From Streptococcus parauberis NCFD 2020 (lineage in GTDB: Bacteria; Bacillota; Bacilli; Lactobacillales; Streptococcaceae), in assembly GCF_000187935.1 (NCBI RefSeq), contig NZ_AEUT02000001.1, positions 682,001 to 746,000 on the forward strand: a stretch of DNA of 64,000 bases, given 5' to 3'. A program made the position numbers and the translations under genes. A model generated the notes under the pieces. The model did not search any database. It saw only the letters and a list, made by a program, of their open reading frames with translations, and was not told the origin of the DNA. Positions 51,020 through 61,028 of the stretch are shown here, piece by piece (the first letter of the stretch is position 1; the number at the start of each line of letters is the position of its first letter).

Positions 51020-52231
51020 TTATTTCAATTCAGATAAGAATGATTGACCAATCATCGCTGTTTCAACGCCAAAGTTTTCAGCCACTGTTGCTGAAATGTC
51101 CGCAAAGTGTCCTTGAGGGATCAGACCATTGCCAGTAAATGATGGTGAGTAAGCTAAAAGCGGAATGTATTCACGCGTATGGTCAGTCCCCACATAAGTT
51201 GGGTCATTTCCATGGTCAGCCGTAATCAACAAGAGATCATCTTCTTTCATATTAGCAATAATCTCAGGAAGACGTTCATCAAACTCATGCAAACAATCAC
51301 GGTAGCCTTTCGTATCACGACGGTGACCAAAGTTGGCGTCAAAATCAACTAGGTTAGTAAATGAGAAACCTTTAGTAAATTCTGGCAATTGCATTGTTTT
51401 AAGCAATGTATCCACACCGTGGCTATTTGACTTGTTGTGCCCCATATCATTTGTGATACCAGACCCATTAAAGATGTCATTAATTTTTCCGACGGCATAA
51501 GTTGGCACACCAGCATTTGCTAAATTATTAAGAACTGTATCTTGGAAAGGAGAGACAGCATAGTCATGACGATTGGCAGTACGTGTAAAGTTCCCAGGCG
51601 TACCCACATAAGGTCTGGCAATAATTCGTCCAAGAAGTGCAGGGCGTTCCAAAGTAATTGAACGGGCATATTCACAAATGCGATAAAGCTCATCTAATGG
51701 AATAACTTCCTCATGCGCAGCAATTTGAAGAACAGGGTCAGCTGAAGTGTAAATAATCAGCTCACCAGTTTCCATTTGACGAGGGCCAAAATCATCAATG
51801 ACAGCTGTACCTGAATAAGGTTTATTAGCTTCACGAATGACTTTACGACCTGAGAATTCTTCAATTTTTGTTAAGATTTCTTCTGGAAAACCATTCCAGA
51901 AAGTATCAAAAGGTTCTGTAATGTTAAGACCCATGATTTCCCAGTGACCAGTCATTGTATCTTTACCAAGAGAAACTTCTTCTAATTTAGTAGCATAGCC
52001 ACTAGGATTTTCTTCCTTGGCAACAGTTTTCAAAGTTGTTTCACGAGGAATATTTCCTAAACCGATTTTCTCCATATTTGGAACTGTTAAACCAACTTGT
52101 TCTGAAATATGGCCTAATGTGTCAGATTCTGTATCAGCAACACCAGCATTGAAAAAGTTATCAGAGTCAGGTGCAGCACCGATTCCTACTGAATCTAGCA
52201 CAACTAGATGAATACGATTAAATTTAGACAT
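51020..52231 (-). CDS. deoB: phosphopentomutase
   Basis: The protein has 403 residues of the alkaline-phosphatase superfamily. The metal ligands are in [19 protein letters not shown], the phosphorylated Thr is in [10 protein letters not shown] (about residue 90), and the C-terminal [20 protein letters not shown] binds the second metal. It converts (deoxy)ribose-1-phosphate from the phosphorylases to the 5-phosphate. A GGGAG/CTCCC hairpin without T-run (about 52239-52262) lies between rpiA and its start. Confidence 0.97.
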   Translation of the reverse strand: MSKFNRIHLVVLDSVGIGAAPDSDNFFNAGVADTESDTLGHISEQVGLTVPNMEKIGLGNIPRETTLKTVAKEENPSGYATKLEEVSLGKDTMTGHWEIMGLNITEPFDTFWNGFPEEILTKIEEFSGRKVIREANKPYSGTAVIDDFGPRQMETGELIIYTSADPVLQIAAHEEVIPLDELYRICEYARSITLERPALLGRIIARPYVGTPGNFTRTANRHDYAVSPFQDTVLNNLANAGVPTYAVGKINDIFNGSGITNDMGHNKSNSHGVDTLLKTMQLPEFTKGFSFTNLVDFDANFGHRRDTKGYRDCLHEFDERLPEIIANMKEDDLLLITADHGNDPTYVGTDHTREYIPLLAYSPSFTGNGLIPQGHFADISATVAENFGVETAMIGQSFLSELK

Positions 52232-52301
52232 ATGTCTCCAATCTAAGGGAGGTTACGGTTGGCTCCCTAAAACCTATAAATATTTTTTTATTTTATAAAC
52301 A

Positions 52302-52982
52302 CTATTTTTTTGGAGCTTCGAGGACTTTAACACCATCTTTTCCTGCAACGATGACTTTGTTGACCATACCATTAAAGAGACCATGCTCAACAACACCTAC
52401 AGTTTTATCCAGCATTTCAGCAAACTCAAAAGGTTTTTCGATTTTGCCTAAGTCTAAGTCAATGATATAGTTCTTCATATCAGTGATTAGACGTTGATTT
52501 TCTTTCACTCGGAATGATGGTTTATAGCCTGCTTTTTCAAATACGCGGAACAAACGGTCTGCACCATATTGGATAACTTCAACTGGTAATTTGAAAGCTC
52601 CCAAATGTTCAACCATTTTTGATTCGTCAACTACCCAAATGTACTCTTTAGTTGGTGTCGCTACAATTTTCTCCATCAGAAGAGCAGCTCCCCCACCTTT
52701 GATTCCATTGAAGTCTTTGTCAACTTCATCAGCACCATCAACTGTTACATCTATGCTATCAATGTCATCAACAGCTTTTAAAGGAATACCTAGACCTTCT
52801 GCTTGTTTAGTTGTTGCACTGGAAGTGGTTACGCCTACAACTTGTAAACCTTCATCCTTTATTCTACGACCGATTTCCTCTACGAAGAAATAAGCAGTTG
52901 ACCCTGTCCCTAAACCAACAGTCATTCCATCAGTAACAAATTGAGCAGCTGTTACACCAGCTTGTTTTTTTAGTGCTTCCAT
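52302..52982 (-). CDS. rpiA: ribose-5-phosphate isomerase A
   Basis: The protein has 226 residues. The family signature is complete: [18 protein letters not shown] (about residues 25-42), [28 protein letters not shown] and VDESK. It links ribose-5-phosphate from nucleoside breakdown to the pentose phosphate pathway. First gene of the rpiA-deoB-arsC-like-punA-deoD-unknown operon; the ATG follows AGGAGG. Confidence 0.97.
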   Translation of the reverse strand: MEALKKQAGVTAAQFVTDGMTVGLGTGSTAYFFVEEIGRRIKDEGLQVVGVTTSSATTKQAEGLGIPLKAVDDIDSIDVTVDGADEVDKDFNGIKGGGAALLMEKIVATPTKEYIWVVDESKMVEHLGAFKLPVEVIQYGADRLFRVFEKAGYKPSFRVKENQRLITDMKNYIIDLDLGKIEKPFEFAEMLDKTVGVVEHGLFNGMVNKVIVAGKDGVKVLEAPKK

Positions 52983-53303
52983 GATTCCTCCTAATAAAAA
53001 AGTGTTCAGATATTTTTATTATACCATGAAAGCCCTAACTTGTTAATGAAAAGTGGCGTGAAACGCAACTTTCAAAATGAAGTTGAAGTCATTTATCTTC
53101 TCCTTTTGAAACTTTTTTATTAGCAGGCAATTTTATCTAACTTCCGAAAGAATTTTAGAGAAGAAGTAAATGATCTGATAAATTTGACACTTATACTACA
53201 ACCTCAAAATTTCATGAAACAAAACTTATACGAGGTCATTCATAAAATCATTAACAGAGACAAAACCTTGCATTCTTTGGGCACTTATCTTACAATTAAA
53301 GTT
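52983..53303. promoter_or_regulatory. divergent promoter region between rpiA and mnmE
   Basis: For rpiA (minus strand): TTAACA at 53041-53046, 17 bases, then TGG-TATAAT at 53018-53023. For mnmE (plus strand): TTGCAT at 53268-53273, 17 bases, then TACAAT at 53291-53296, seven bases before the ATG. An imperfect hairpin AAGTGGCG/CGCAACTT lies at about 53050-53070. The in-frame extension upstream of mnmE has no ribosome site, so I treat it as untranslated. Nothing else is seen. Confidence 0.65.
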
Positions 53304-54680
53304 ATGAGTATAACTAAAGAATTTGATACAATTACAGCTATTTCAACGCCTCTTGGTGAAGGGGCAATTGGGATTGTCCGCTTATCAGGTAGTCAGGCAT
53401 TAGATATTGCAAAATCAGTCTTCAAAGGAAAAGACTTAGCAAGTGTTGCTAGCCATACTATTAATTACGGGCATATCCTTGATCCAGATAAAGATGAAAT
53501 TCTCGATGAGGTCATGGTTTCTGTCATGCGAGAGCCTAAGACTTTTACCCGTGAGGATGTTGTTGAGATCAACACTCATGGTGGAATTGCGGTCACAAAT
53601 GAAATCCTCCAATTATTAATTAAGCACGGGGCTCGTATGGCTGAACCAGGTGAATTTACAAAGCGCGCCTTTCTCAATGGACGCGTTGATTTAACCCAGG
53701 CTGAGGCTGTTATGGACATCATTCGTGCTAAAACGGACAAGGCCATGAATATTGCTGTGAAGCAATTAGATGGCTCCCTTAAGCAGTTGATTGATGACAC
53801 TCGCCAGGAGATTCTCAACACTTTAGCCCAAGTAGAAGTGAACATCGACTATCCCGAGTACGACGACGTCGAAGAAATGACTACTGCTTTAATGCGAGAG
53901 AAAACCCAAGAGTTCCAGACGCTTTTGGAGAATTTGCTGCGCACTGCCCGCCGTGGGAAAATCCTTCGTGAAGGGCTCTCCACTGCCATCATTGGCCGTC
54001 CGAATGTCGGCAAATCAAGCTTGCTCAATAATCTTTTGCGTGAAGAAAAGGCCATTGTTACTGATATAGCAGGTACTACACGTGATGTGATTGAAGAGTA
54101 TGTGAACATCAAAGGCGTTCCCCTAAAATTAGTTGACACTGCCGGCATCCGCGATACCGAAGATATAGTGGAAAAAATTGGTGTCGAACGTTCCAAGAAA
54201 GCTCTCAACGAAGCAGACTTGGTACTACTTGTTCTTAATGCATCAGAAAAGTTAACCGAGCAAGACCATATCCTTCTTGACCTCAGTCAAGATAGCAACC
54301 GCATTATCCTTCTCAATAAGACAGACCTTGAGGTTCAAATTGAGAAAGACCAATTGCCATCAGATTATATTGAAATCTCAGTTCTTAACAATGAAAACAT
54401 TGATCAAATTGAAGACCGCATCAATCAACTTTTCTTTGATAATGCAGGACTGGTTGAACATGACGCAACCTATCTATCCAATGCCCGTCACATTTCATTA
54501 ATTGAAAAGGCAGTCCAAAGCTTACAAGCAGTTAACGACGGCCTAGCTCTTGGCATGCCCGTAGACCTCCTCCAAGTTGACCTAACCAGAACCTGGGAAA
54601 TCCTGGGAGAAATCACCGGCGACGCAGCCCCAGATGAATTAATCACACAACTATTTAGTCAATTTTGTTTGGGAAAATAA
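53304..54680 (+). CDS. mnmE: tRNA modification GTPase MnmE
   Basis: The start is the ATG at 53304 ([20 protein letters not shown]...), giving 458 residues as usual for the family. The N-terminal folate-binding domain is followed by a helical part and an inserted G domain: [12 protein letters not shown] (P-loop), [22 protein letters not shown] and NKTD. The C-terminus FCLGK supplies the family cysteine. With MnmG it makes cmnm5U34 in tRNAs. The -10 box ends seven bases before the ATG and there is no Shine-Dalgarno. Confidence 0.96.
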   Translation: MSITKEFDTITAISTPLGEGAIGIVRLSGSQALDIAKSVFKGKDLASVASHTINYGHILDPDKDEILDEVMVSVMREPKTFTREDVVEINTHGGIAVTNEILQLLIKHGARMAEPGEFTKRAFLNGRVDLTQAEAVMDIIRAKTDKAMNIAVKQLDGSLKQLIDDTRQEILNTLAQVEVNIDYPEYDDVEEMTTALMREKTQEFQTLLENLLRTARRGKILREGLSTAIIGRPNVGKSSLLNNLLREEKAIVTDIAGTTRDVIEEYVNIKGVPLKLVDTAGIRDTEDIVEKIGVERSKKALNEADLVLLVLNASEKLTEQDHILLDLSQDSNRIILLNKTDLEVQIEKDQLPSDYIEISVLNNENIDQIEDRINQLFFDNAGLVEHDATYLSNARHISLIEKAVQSLQAVNDGLALGMPVDLLQVDLTRTWEILGEITGDAAPDELITQLFSQFCLGK

Positions 54681-54689
54681 AGTCCTATA

Positions 54690-54729
54690 ATACTTTTCAT
54701 CTGCTGTCCACACCACAGATGAAAAGTAT
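54690..54729. repeat. 14-bp perfect inverted repeat after mnmE
   Basis: ATACTTTTCATCTG (54690-54703) pairs perfectly with CAGATGAAAAGTAT (54716-54729) across a 12-base loop. No T-run follows on either strand, so it is not a standard terminator, though a real one lies 30 bases on. A similar but shorter ACTTTTCATC/GATGAGAAGT stem ends the MFS transcript at 58919-58940. Confidence 0.6.
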
Positions 54730-54756
54730 CAAAAAATAAAATCAAATATCATATCA

Positions 54757-54785
54757 GCAAAAAAGAAGCCTTGCGGCTTCTTTTC
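54757..54785. terminator. bidirectional terminator between mnmE and pepV
   Basis: AAAAGAAGCC / GGCTTCTTTT stem with TTGC loop, between convergent genes, with A- and T-rich flanks. Confidence 0.88.
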
Positions 54786-54791
54786 TTCTGT

Positions 54792-56195
54792 CTATTTAAT
54801 TAATTCATAGATGGCTTCTGCGTAGATTGCTGCTGAGCGGAAGATATTATCTAATGGCATGTATTCGTTGGCTTGGTGCATTGTGTTTTCGTCGCCTGGG
54901 AACATTGCTCCAAAGGCTACACCGCGTTCTAGTAAGCGTCCGAATGTACCACCACCGATAACTTGTTCAAATCCTTTAAGGCCAGTTTGTTTTTCATAGA
55001 CTGACAGTAAAGTAGCAACTAATTCATCATCCATTGATACATAGTGTGGTGTGTGGACGTGTTCTGATAAGCTCACGCGTGAAACGCCAGCTAATTTTTC
55101 CAGACCAGATTTAAGTCCTTCAGGATCAATCCCTTTTGGATAACGGAAGTTAAGGGCAATTGTGTTATCAGTAGCTAGCTGATCGAAGTTGAAGACACCA
55201 GCATTCATACTAAGGGCACCCATTTTTTCATCAACAAAAGCAAGCCCAAGTTTTTTGGCATCGAAATCTTCATGCAATGTGAGGCCAGCAATTTTAAGGA
55301 ATGCTTCGGCAGGTCCTGCAAATGTGAATTGGTTGAGGAATTTAGCTAATAAAGTCGCTCCATTAATACCAAGTTCTGGTGTTGACCCATGTGCAGATTT
55401 ACCAATGACAGTAACTTTAATGCCTTCTGCTTCTTCTGTGATTTGTCCAGTCACATTTTCTTCAGCAAGGAATTGTTCAAAAGCAGCTGTTAAAACAGAA
55501 AACTCATGAGCTGAGGTGATAAGCGCTGTTGCTGATTCAGGAACCATGTTCTCACGAAGGCCTCCTTTAAAGCTTTTTAGGACAAAAGCACCATCATTAG
55601 CACCATCAAAATGAAGGTACTCCGTGATATTACCTTTTTCACCATTGATGATTGGGAATTCGGCATCTGGTGAGAAACCAAAATCAGGGTCTTTAAGTCC
55701 GTTATGAGCGAAGTAATAATCCATGTCGCCCCATCCAGATTCCTCATCAGTACCAACGATGAATCGTACTTTTTTAGAAACAGGAAGACCTAAATCTTTG
55801 ATAATTTTTAAAGCATAGTAACAAGCTAAAGTAGGTCCTTTATCATCTGAAGACCCACGCGCATAAATACGGTTGTCCTTAATCACTGGCTCATATGGAT
55901 CTGTATCCCAACCAGCACCTGCTGGAACAACATCTAAGTGAGCAAAGATTCCAAGTACTTCTTCACCTTGACCAAATTCAAAGTCACCAGCATAGTTGTC
56001 AATGTTTCGTGTTTGGTAACCATCACGTTCAGCCATTGCTAGAAAATGCTCCAAAGCTTTAACTGGACCAGGGCCAAATGGGTGTTTATCATCAACTTGA
56101 CTATCATCACGCTCAGAATTGATGCGCAATAAGCTAATGAGGTCTTCTAACATGACCTCTTTACGTGCTTCAACTTCTGCTTTAAAATCTATCAT
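54792..56195 (-). CDS. pepV: dipeptidase PepV (M20 family)
   Basis: The protein has 467 residues. The di-zinc ligands are in GIFAHLDVVPAG, YARGSSDDKGPTLA and VGTDEESGWGDMDYY; the lid domain (about 180-380) splits the catalytic domain. The late His ligand is in ENTMHQANE. It hydrolyses dipeptides in the cytosol and is typical of lactic acid bacteria and streptococci. Single gene, with ATG behind AGAGGAG. Confidence 0.94.
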   Translation of the reverse strand: MIDFKAEVEARKEVMLEDLISLLRINSERDDSQVDDKHPFGPGPVKALEHFLAMAERDGYQTRNIDNYAGDFEFGQGEEVLGIFAHLDVVPAGAGWDTDPYEPVIKDNRIYARGSSDDKGPTLACYYALKIIKDLGLPVSKKVRFIVGTDEESGWGDMDYYFAHNGLKDPDFGFSPDAEFPIINGEKGNITEYLHFDGANDGAFVLKSFKGGLRENMVPESATALITSAHEFSVLTAAFEQFLAEENVTGQITEEAEGIKVTVIGKSAHGSTPELGINGATLLAKFLNQFTFAGPAEAFLKIAGLTLHEDFDAKKLGLAFVDEKMGALSMNAGVFNFDQLATDNTIALNFRYPKGIDPEGLKSGLEKLAGVSRVSLSEHVHTPHYVSMDDELVATLLSVYEKQTGLKGFEQVIGGGTFGRLLERGVAFGAMFPGDENTMHQANEYMPLDNIFRSAAIYAEAIYELIK

Positions 56196-56312
56196 TCAAT
56201 TACTCCTCTTCTAAAGGGAAATAAGCTGTATGATCACATACAACTTACTTAACCATTTATTATTTATAGTAGTATTATACCATGTTTGCCAATAGAATGC
56301 TCTGGCAAATTG

Positions 56313-56915
56313 TTAACGACGTTCAATTAATTCATCAACAGGTAGACGGTAGCTTGGCTCTGGATGCTCATCGCTATAGCCGACAGTGATTAAAATCTCA
56401 GGACGGAAACGTGAATCCACATCTAAAATTTCATTAACGATAGTTTTATCAAAACCAAGAATCATATTAGAAGAAATTTTTTGGTCAGTCAATGCAAGAA
56501 CTAAGTTCATTGCCACAAGGCCAGTATTAAAAGCTAGGTAATCACTCTTTTGATCAGGTTGGAATTTGTCATAACGTGGAGGTAAAGTTTCCATGTAATA
56601 GCTAATTAAATCATCAGGCAATGATTTGACACCGACACGGGCAATCTTACGCGAACGTTGAGCAAGATCAGTATCAGAGAAAACAGCAACAACGTACTGT
56701 GCTTGTTCAATCTGAACTTTATTTCCTTCAACCATATCTTTAGCAAGATCAGCTTTTTTGTTTTCAACCACAACAAATTTCCAAGGTTGAATATTGTTGG
56801 CACTTGGTGCTAAAGTCGCAATCTCGATGGCTGTCCGTAAATCTTTAAAGTCAACTTTTTGATCATTAAATGATTTAACAGCGTGGCGTTTCTTATTCAA
56901 TTCTAGAAATTTCAT
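56313..56915 (-). CDS. nitroreductase family protein
   Basis: The protein has 200 residues of the FMN-dependent NfsB-like fold. The FMN-binding segments are KRHAVKSFNDQKVD at the N-terminus, ATLAPSANNIQPWKFVVVE, and the C-terminal ILITVGYSDEHPEPSYRLPVDELI. It reduces nitro compounds or quinones with NAD(P)H; the natural substrate is unknown. Single gene between pepV and uvrC. Confidence 0.92.
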   Translation of the reverse strand: MKFLELNKKRHAVKSFNDQKVDFKDLRTAIEIATLAPSANNIQPWKFVVVENKKADLAKDMVEGNKVQIEQAQYVVAVFSDTDLAQRSRKIARVGVKSLPDDLISYYMETLPPRYDKFQPDQKSDYLAFNTGLVAMNLVLALTDQKISSNMILGFDKTIVNEILDVDSRFRPEILITVGYSDEHPEPSYRLPVDELIERR

Positions 56916-57013
56916 AGCAAAACTTCCTATCTTTCTTTATTTTCGTACACCTTATTCTATCATTTTTTGAAACTGTTTTCATGTTTTTTTTGCAATTTTC
57001 AACCAAAAGTTAG

Positions 57014-58792
57014 TCATTTTTTTTGATTAAAACTAGCTAGTAAATTTTCGGCAACTTTTTCTGGAATCCCCAAGGCCCTTATCTCATCTACAGTGGCATT
57101 ACCAATAGCTGTCATATTCTTAAAATGTTTGAGCAAGGTTTGCTTGCGCTTAGGACCAAGCCCCTCAATATTGTCCAATTTTGAGGAGAAAGAATTCTTA
57201 CTGCGAACCTGTCTATGGAAGGTAATAGCAAAGCGGTGAACCTCATCTTGAATGCGATGAAGCAAGAAAAATTCCTCTGAATTGCGGGGTAAATCAATCA
57301 CTTCCAAGGGGTCACCAAACAAGAGTTCTTGGGTTTGGTGCTTGTCATTTTTTTGCAAACCAGCAACTGGAATAGATAAGCCGAGTTGATTTTGAATGAC
57401 ATCCTTAGCGATATTAACTTGCCCTTGTCCTCCATCAATGATAATTAAATCTGGAGCTTGTAAGTTGTCCTTTTGAACCCGACTATAACGTCTGGAGATA
57501 ACTTCCCGCATACTGGCATAGTCATCTGGTCCAGTGACTGTTTTGATTTTGAATTTTCGATAATCTTTTTTACTTGGTTTTCCATCGACAAAGACGACCA
57601 TAGCGGCGACTGGACTTGTTCCTTGAATATTCGAGTTATCAAATGCTTCAATTCGAATAGGTGTTGGAATAGCCATTAACTCACCTAGATTATCAATAGC
57701 CCCTTTTGTCTTTTTCAAATCTTTTTCCAGCAAATCAAATTTTTGTTGAAGGGAGACACGTGCATTCTTGGTTGCTAAGGCGACTAGCTGCTTCTTCTCA
57801 CCACGTTGTGGTTTAATTATCTTGCTTGGGACAATAGCTTCTACCAGTTCGTGGTCAATGTTAGCAGGAATGAAGACTTCCTTGGGTAGGAAATGTCTTT
57901 TATCTTGGTAAAATTGCCCCATATAAGTTAAGAAATCATCTTCTTCCTCGTTATAGTAGGGGAACATATTAACATCTCTTTGGATTAATTTCCCCTGTCT
58001 AACAAAGAAAACTTGAACGCACATCCAGCCTTTTTCGACGTAATAGCCAAAAATGTCTCTGTCCATTAAGTCTTTACTCATCACTCGTTGTTTGGTTCTC
58101 AGCGTAGCAATTCCCGAAATCAAATCACGATACTCAGCAGCTCGTTCAAACTCCAATTCCTCGGAAGCTGTCTTCATCTTTCTTTTTAGACCATCAATGA
58201 TTTTGTCGTCTTTACCATTCAAGAACAGTTTGACGTCTTCCACCAGGCCATCCCAGTAAGCTTTATCAGTTTGACAAATGGTATGGGCATTACACTGGCC
58301 GATGTGATAATAAAAGCAAACTTTGTTTACAGGGTTAGTACATTTCTTAAAAGGGAAAATTCGGTCCAAAAGCTTTTTGACTTCATTTGCTGTATAAGAA
58401 TCAGGATAAGGGCCAAAATAGAGTCCATCATTCTTACGAATTTGGCGAGTAATCAATAGACGCGGAAAATGCTCATTAGTAATCTTGATAAAGGGATAAG
58501 ACTTGTCATCCTTTAACTTGATGTTATATCGAGGCATGTTCTCTTGTATCAAGTTAATTTCTAAAAGAAGAGCTTCTGTATTTGAGCCCGTTACAATGAA
58601 TTCAAAATCAGCAATTTCTGAAACCAATAATTCAGTCTTGGTATCATGACTTCCTCTAAAATAAGAGCGAACCCGATTCTTTAAATTTTTAGCTTTTCCA
58701 ACATAGATTATTTTGCCGTCTTTATTTTTGTGGAGATAACATCCTGGACTATCAGGAAGCAATTCCAGCTTATGTTTAATCAGATCATTCAT
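57014..58792 (-). CDS. uvrC: UvrABC excinuclease subunit C
   Basis: The start is the ATG at 58790-58792 ([20 protein letters not shown]...), giving 592 residues. Domains in order: GIY-YIG nuclease ([24 protein letters not shown]), UVR motif (about residue 200-230), RNase-H-like 5' nuclease ([33 protein letters not shown]) and C-terminal helix-hairpin-helix ([17 protein letters not shown]). It makes both cuts in nucleotide-excision repair. The -10 box ends seven bases before the ATG and I see no ribosome site. Confidence 0.96.
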   Translation of the reverse strand: MNDLIKHKLELLPDSPGCYLHKNKDGKIIYVGKAKNLKNRVRSYFRGSHDTKTELLVSEIADFEFIVTGSNTEALLLEINLIQENMPRYNIKLKDDKSYPFIKITNEHFPRLLITRQIRKNDGLYFGPYPDSYTANEVKKLLDRIFPFKKCTNPVNKVCFYYHIGQCNAHTICQTDKAYWDGLVEDVKLFLNGKDDKIIDGLKRKMKTASEELEFERAAEYRDLISGIATLRTKQRVMSKDLMDRDIFGYYVEKGWMCVQVFFVRQGKLIQRDVNMFPYYNEEEDDFLTYMGQFYQDKRHFLPKEVFIPANIDHELVEAIVPSKIIKPQRGEKKQLVALATKNARVSLQQKFDLLEKDLKKTKGAIDNLGELMAIPTPIRIEAFDNSNIQGTSPVAAMVVFVDGKPSKKDYRKFKIKTVTGPDDYASMREVISRRYSRVQKDNLQAPDLIIIDGGQGQVNIAKDVIQNQLGLSIPVAGLQKNDKHQTQELLFGDPLEVIDLPRNSEEFFLLHRIQDEVHRFAITFHRQVRSKNSFSSKLDNIEGLGPKRKQTLLKHFKNMTAIGNATVDEIRALGIPEKVAENLLASFNQKK

Positions 58793-58799
58793 AAATACT

Positions 58800-58830
58800 A
58801 TTCTACCAAATTTTAGCCTGAAAGAGTCAA
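58800..58830 (-). promoter_or_regulatory. uvrC promoter (predicts leaderless mRNA)
   Basis: On the minus strand TTGACT (58825-58830), 19 bases and TGG-TAGAAT (58800-58805). Seven bases then lead to the uvrC ATG, so transcription would start at the start codon. Confidence 0.55.
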
Positions 58831-58910
58831 AAAAGAGCTGATGGAGCAAATTCTTAGTATACATATAAATTAATATTTTTCATAAAGCAAGAAGTGATAA
58901 TACTTATAGC

Positions 58911-58945
58911 AAAAAAAAACTTTTCATCACGATGAGAAGTATTTT
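58911..58945 (-). terminator. terminator of the MFS transporter transcript
   Basis: ACTTCTCATC / GATGAAAAGT hairpin with two-base loop and a nine-base T-run on the minus strand. Confidence 0.85.
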
Positions 58946-58982
58946 TATAAACTATTTTGAATCCTGAATCCTAAAATAAGCT

Positions 58983-60149
58983 TTATTCGATGATATGAAT
59001 CTTAACCACTTTTGTATGCATAATTGCCATAAGAAATAATAAGCTAATCAGTACTACTGGGAAAAGGGACATTGAGATATATTGGGCAATAACACCAAAT
59101 AATGGGGGAATAATGACAAATCCCATATAAGCAAAGGCCATCTCGACACCAATCATTGCCTGTGACCGTTCCTTACCGAAATGCTCCGGTGTGGAATGAA
59201 TAATACATGGATAAATTGGTGCACACCCTAAGCCGATTAAGAGCAAACCTGCTAGAGTAAGGCCATGGATTTGCAAAGGAATTAAGAAAATCAGAATACC
59301 TGACCCAATTAATACGAGCCCAATCCGAATCAACTGATCATTGGTAAAACGCATGGCCATAAAACCATTTATCCCACGACCAAGTGTGATGCCCAGATAA
59401 AAGAGGGTGGTAAATGTAACTGCCATAGGTACACTCAAACCTTTAACTTCAACCATATAGGAACTTGTCCAAAGTCCCGTCACTGATTCCAGTGCACAGT
59501 AGGCAAAAAACGTCAGCATTATCTCTTTGGCACCAGGAATGGCCAATACTTCTTTAAAACTTAAGACTTTAGCAACTTGCTGATTCTCACTGGGATTAAC
59601 ATGGTCATTTGTCCAAAGTGGCAAATTCATAAAGAGCACAGCTGTGAAAATAACCTGTATTACTCCCACTAATATATAGCCACTATTCCATGTGTTTCCC
59701 AGATTCATCGCATATCCAAGGGAATAGGTCCCCGTCGAAACACCTACACCCCACATACAATGCAACCAACTCATATGTTTGCTTGAGTAGTGCAGCGCAA
59801 CATAATTATTTAAGGCAGCATCAACGGATCCCGCACCTAAACCATATGGAATGGCTAATAAACAAATCACCCAAAATGAATGACAGAGACCAAAACCAAG
59901 AATAGCGAAGGCTGTAATGGCTACGCTGACTGCAGTTACCATGCCGGTTCCAAACTTTTTGTTAAGTCGGTTACTTTGTAAACTTGAAAAGATTGTTGCC
60001 ATGGAGATTATGGTGGTTAGAATCCCCATATAAGAAACAGGTAAGCCCATTTCCAGTTGCATGGCAGGCCAGCCTGCACCGAGTAAGCCATCTGGTAATC
60101 CTAAACTAATAAAAGCCATGTAAATGACCAGTAATAATAAATGTGTCAT
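58983..60149 (-). CDS. MFS transporter (sugar/fucose-permease-like)
   Basis: The protein has 388 residues with 12 predicted membrane helices. It shows FGTGMVTAVSVA-type loop 2-3 residues and the YGLGAGSVDAALNNYVALHYSSKHMSWLHCMWGVG segment seen in FucP/Bypass-of-stop-like carriers of the MFS. The substrate is not predictable. Six bases separate it from the upstream Cof-type phosphatase gene, so they form one unit; a sugar or sugar phosphate is a fair guess. Confidence 0.88.
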   Translation of the reverse strand: MTHLLLLVIYMAFISLGLPDGLLGAGWPAMQLEMGLPVSYMGILTTIISMATIFSSLQSNRLNKKFGTGMVTAVSVAITAFAILGFGLCHSFWVICLLAIPYGLGAGSVDAALNNYVALHYSSKHMSWLHCMWGVGVSTGTYSLGYAMNLGNTWNSGYILVGVIQVIFTAVLFMNLPLWTNDHVNPSENQQVAKVLSFKEVLAIPGAKEIMLTFFAYCALESVTGLWTSSYMVEVKGLSVPMAVTFTTLFYLGITLGRGINGFMAMRFTNDQLIRIGLVLIGSGILIFLIPLQIHGLTLAGLLLIGLGCAPIYPCIIHSTPEHFGKERSQAMIGVEMAFAYMGFVIIPPLFGVIAQYISMSLFPVVLISLLFLMAIMHTKVVKIHIIE

Positions 60150-60155
60150 TCTATC

Positions 60156-60962
60156 CTATCTTCTAATTAGTTTGTCAATGACAACTAGAACCCCATTTTC
60201 ATTATTGGTAGTTGTTTGATAAGTGGCAACCTTCTTAACATTTTCATTAGCGTTTAACATAGCATATGAATTATCTGTAAGCTTGAGCATTTCTAAATCA
60301 TTATCACTATCCCCAAAAGCAACAAGATTAGTAGCTTTCAAGCCCCAATGGTCTAATAAATAGGTTAGAGCTGTGCCTTTATTTACGCCAGTCCCTATCA
60401 CATCAACATTACCATGACCAGTTGCAACTGCTTGGACTTGGCCTGATAGTGTCTCATTAAGGACTTTAATAATTTCATCGGTCACATCTAATGGGGTATT
60501 AAAAGAGAACTTCAAAATCTTATCTTGGGGAAGCTCTTGAAAACTTGCTACTTCTTCTAGTCTTGTGTAATAGATACTAAAATAGTCTTTATTTTCTTGA
60601 CTGGAAGAAGCTAAGATATAAGCTGAATTCTCACCACAGACAACTGCTTCTGAGGATAATTGATTACGATCCAAATAGGCAATCACAGTTTCAACAATAT
60701 CATTTGGCAGTGGATAGGATTTTAAGAGTTGACCTTTATCAACAATATAGGCACCATTTTCTCCGACAATTGTCATTTTGTCTTGATAGTCCTCAAAAAA
60801 TCCTGCAATTTGATAATATTGGTTTCCACTAATAGCCACAAAATGCATATCTTGATCAGTTAACTGTGCAAATAATTGATTAAAATAAACTCGGTCATAT
60901 GAATTTTGATCATTTAAGAATGTACCATCCATATCTGTTGCAAATACTTTAATTGTCATCAT
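60156..60962 (-). CDS. Cof-type HAD phosphatase (HAD subfamily IIB)
   Basis: The protein has 268 residues. HAD motifs: KVFATDMDGTFLND (I), the Ser of FVAISGNQ (II), a Lys in NKGTALTYLL (III) and VAFGDSDNDLEMLKLTDNSYAM (IV), with the type IIB cap between. Such enzymes dephosphorylate sugar phosphates, FMN or PLP with broad range. ATG at 60960 or 60957 (adjacent methionines). It is the first gene of a pair with the MFS transporter. Confidence 0.92.
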   Translation of the reverse strand: MMTIKVFATDMDGTFLNDQNSYDRVYFNQLFAQLTDQDMHFVAISGNQYYQIAGFFEDYQDKMTIVGENGAYIVDKGQLLKSYPLPNDIVETVIAYLDRNQLSSEAVVCGENSAYILASSSQENKDYFSIYYTRLEEVASFQELPQDKILKFSFNTPLDVTDEIIKVLNETLSGQVQAVATGHGNVDVIGTGVNKGTALTYLLDHWGLKATNLVAFGDSDNDLEMLKLTDNSYAMLNANENVKKVATYQTTTNNENGVLVVIDKLIRR

Positions 60963-60974
60963 TGACTCCTTATC

Positions 60975-61011
60975 TAAAAAAAGGCTTAAAGAGATACCCT
61001 TTAAGCCTTTC
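60975..61011 (-). terminator. terminator of the aldehyde dehydrogenase gene
   Basis: AAGGCTTAAAG / CTCTTTAAGCCTT stem and a seven-T tail on the minus strand. Confidence 0.9.
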
Positions 61012-61028
61012 GTTTAGGTATAACCTAA

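Noticed and set aside
52239-52262. GGGAG/CTCCC hairpin between rpiA and deoB as an attenuator
   Set aside because: Short five-base stem, no T-run on the transcribed strand and no alternative pairing seen; the operon probably reads through.
53184-53303. N-terminal extension of mnmE by 40 codons
   Set aside because: The extension has no ribosome site and contains the predicted promoter; the family length and N-terminus fit the ATG at 53304.
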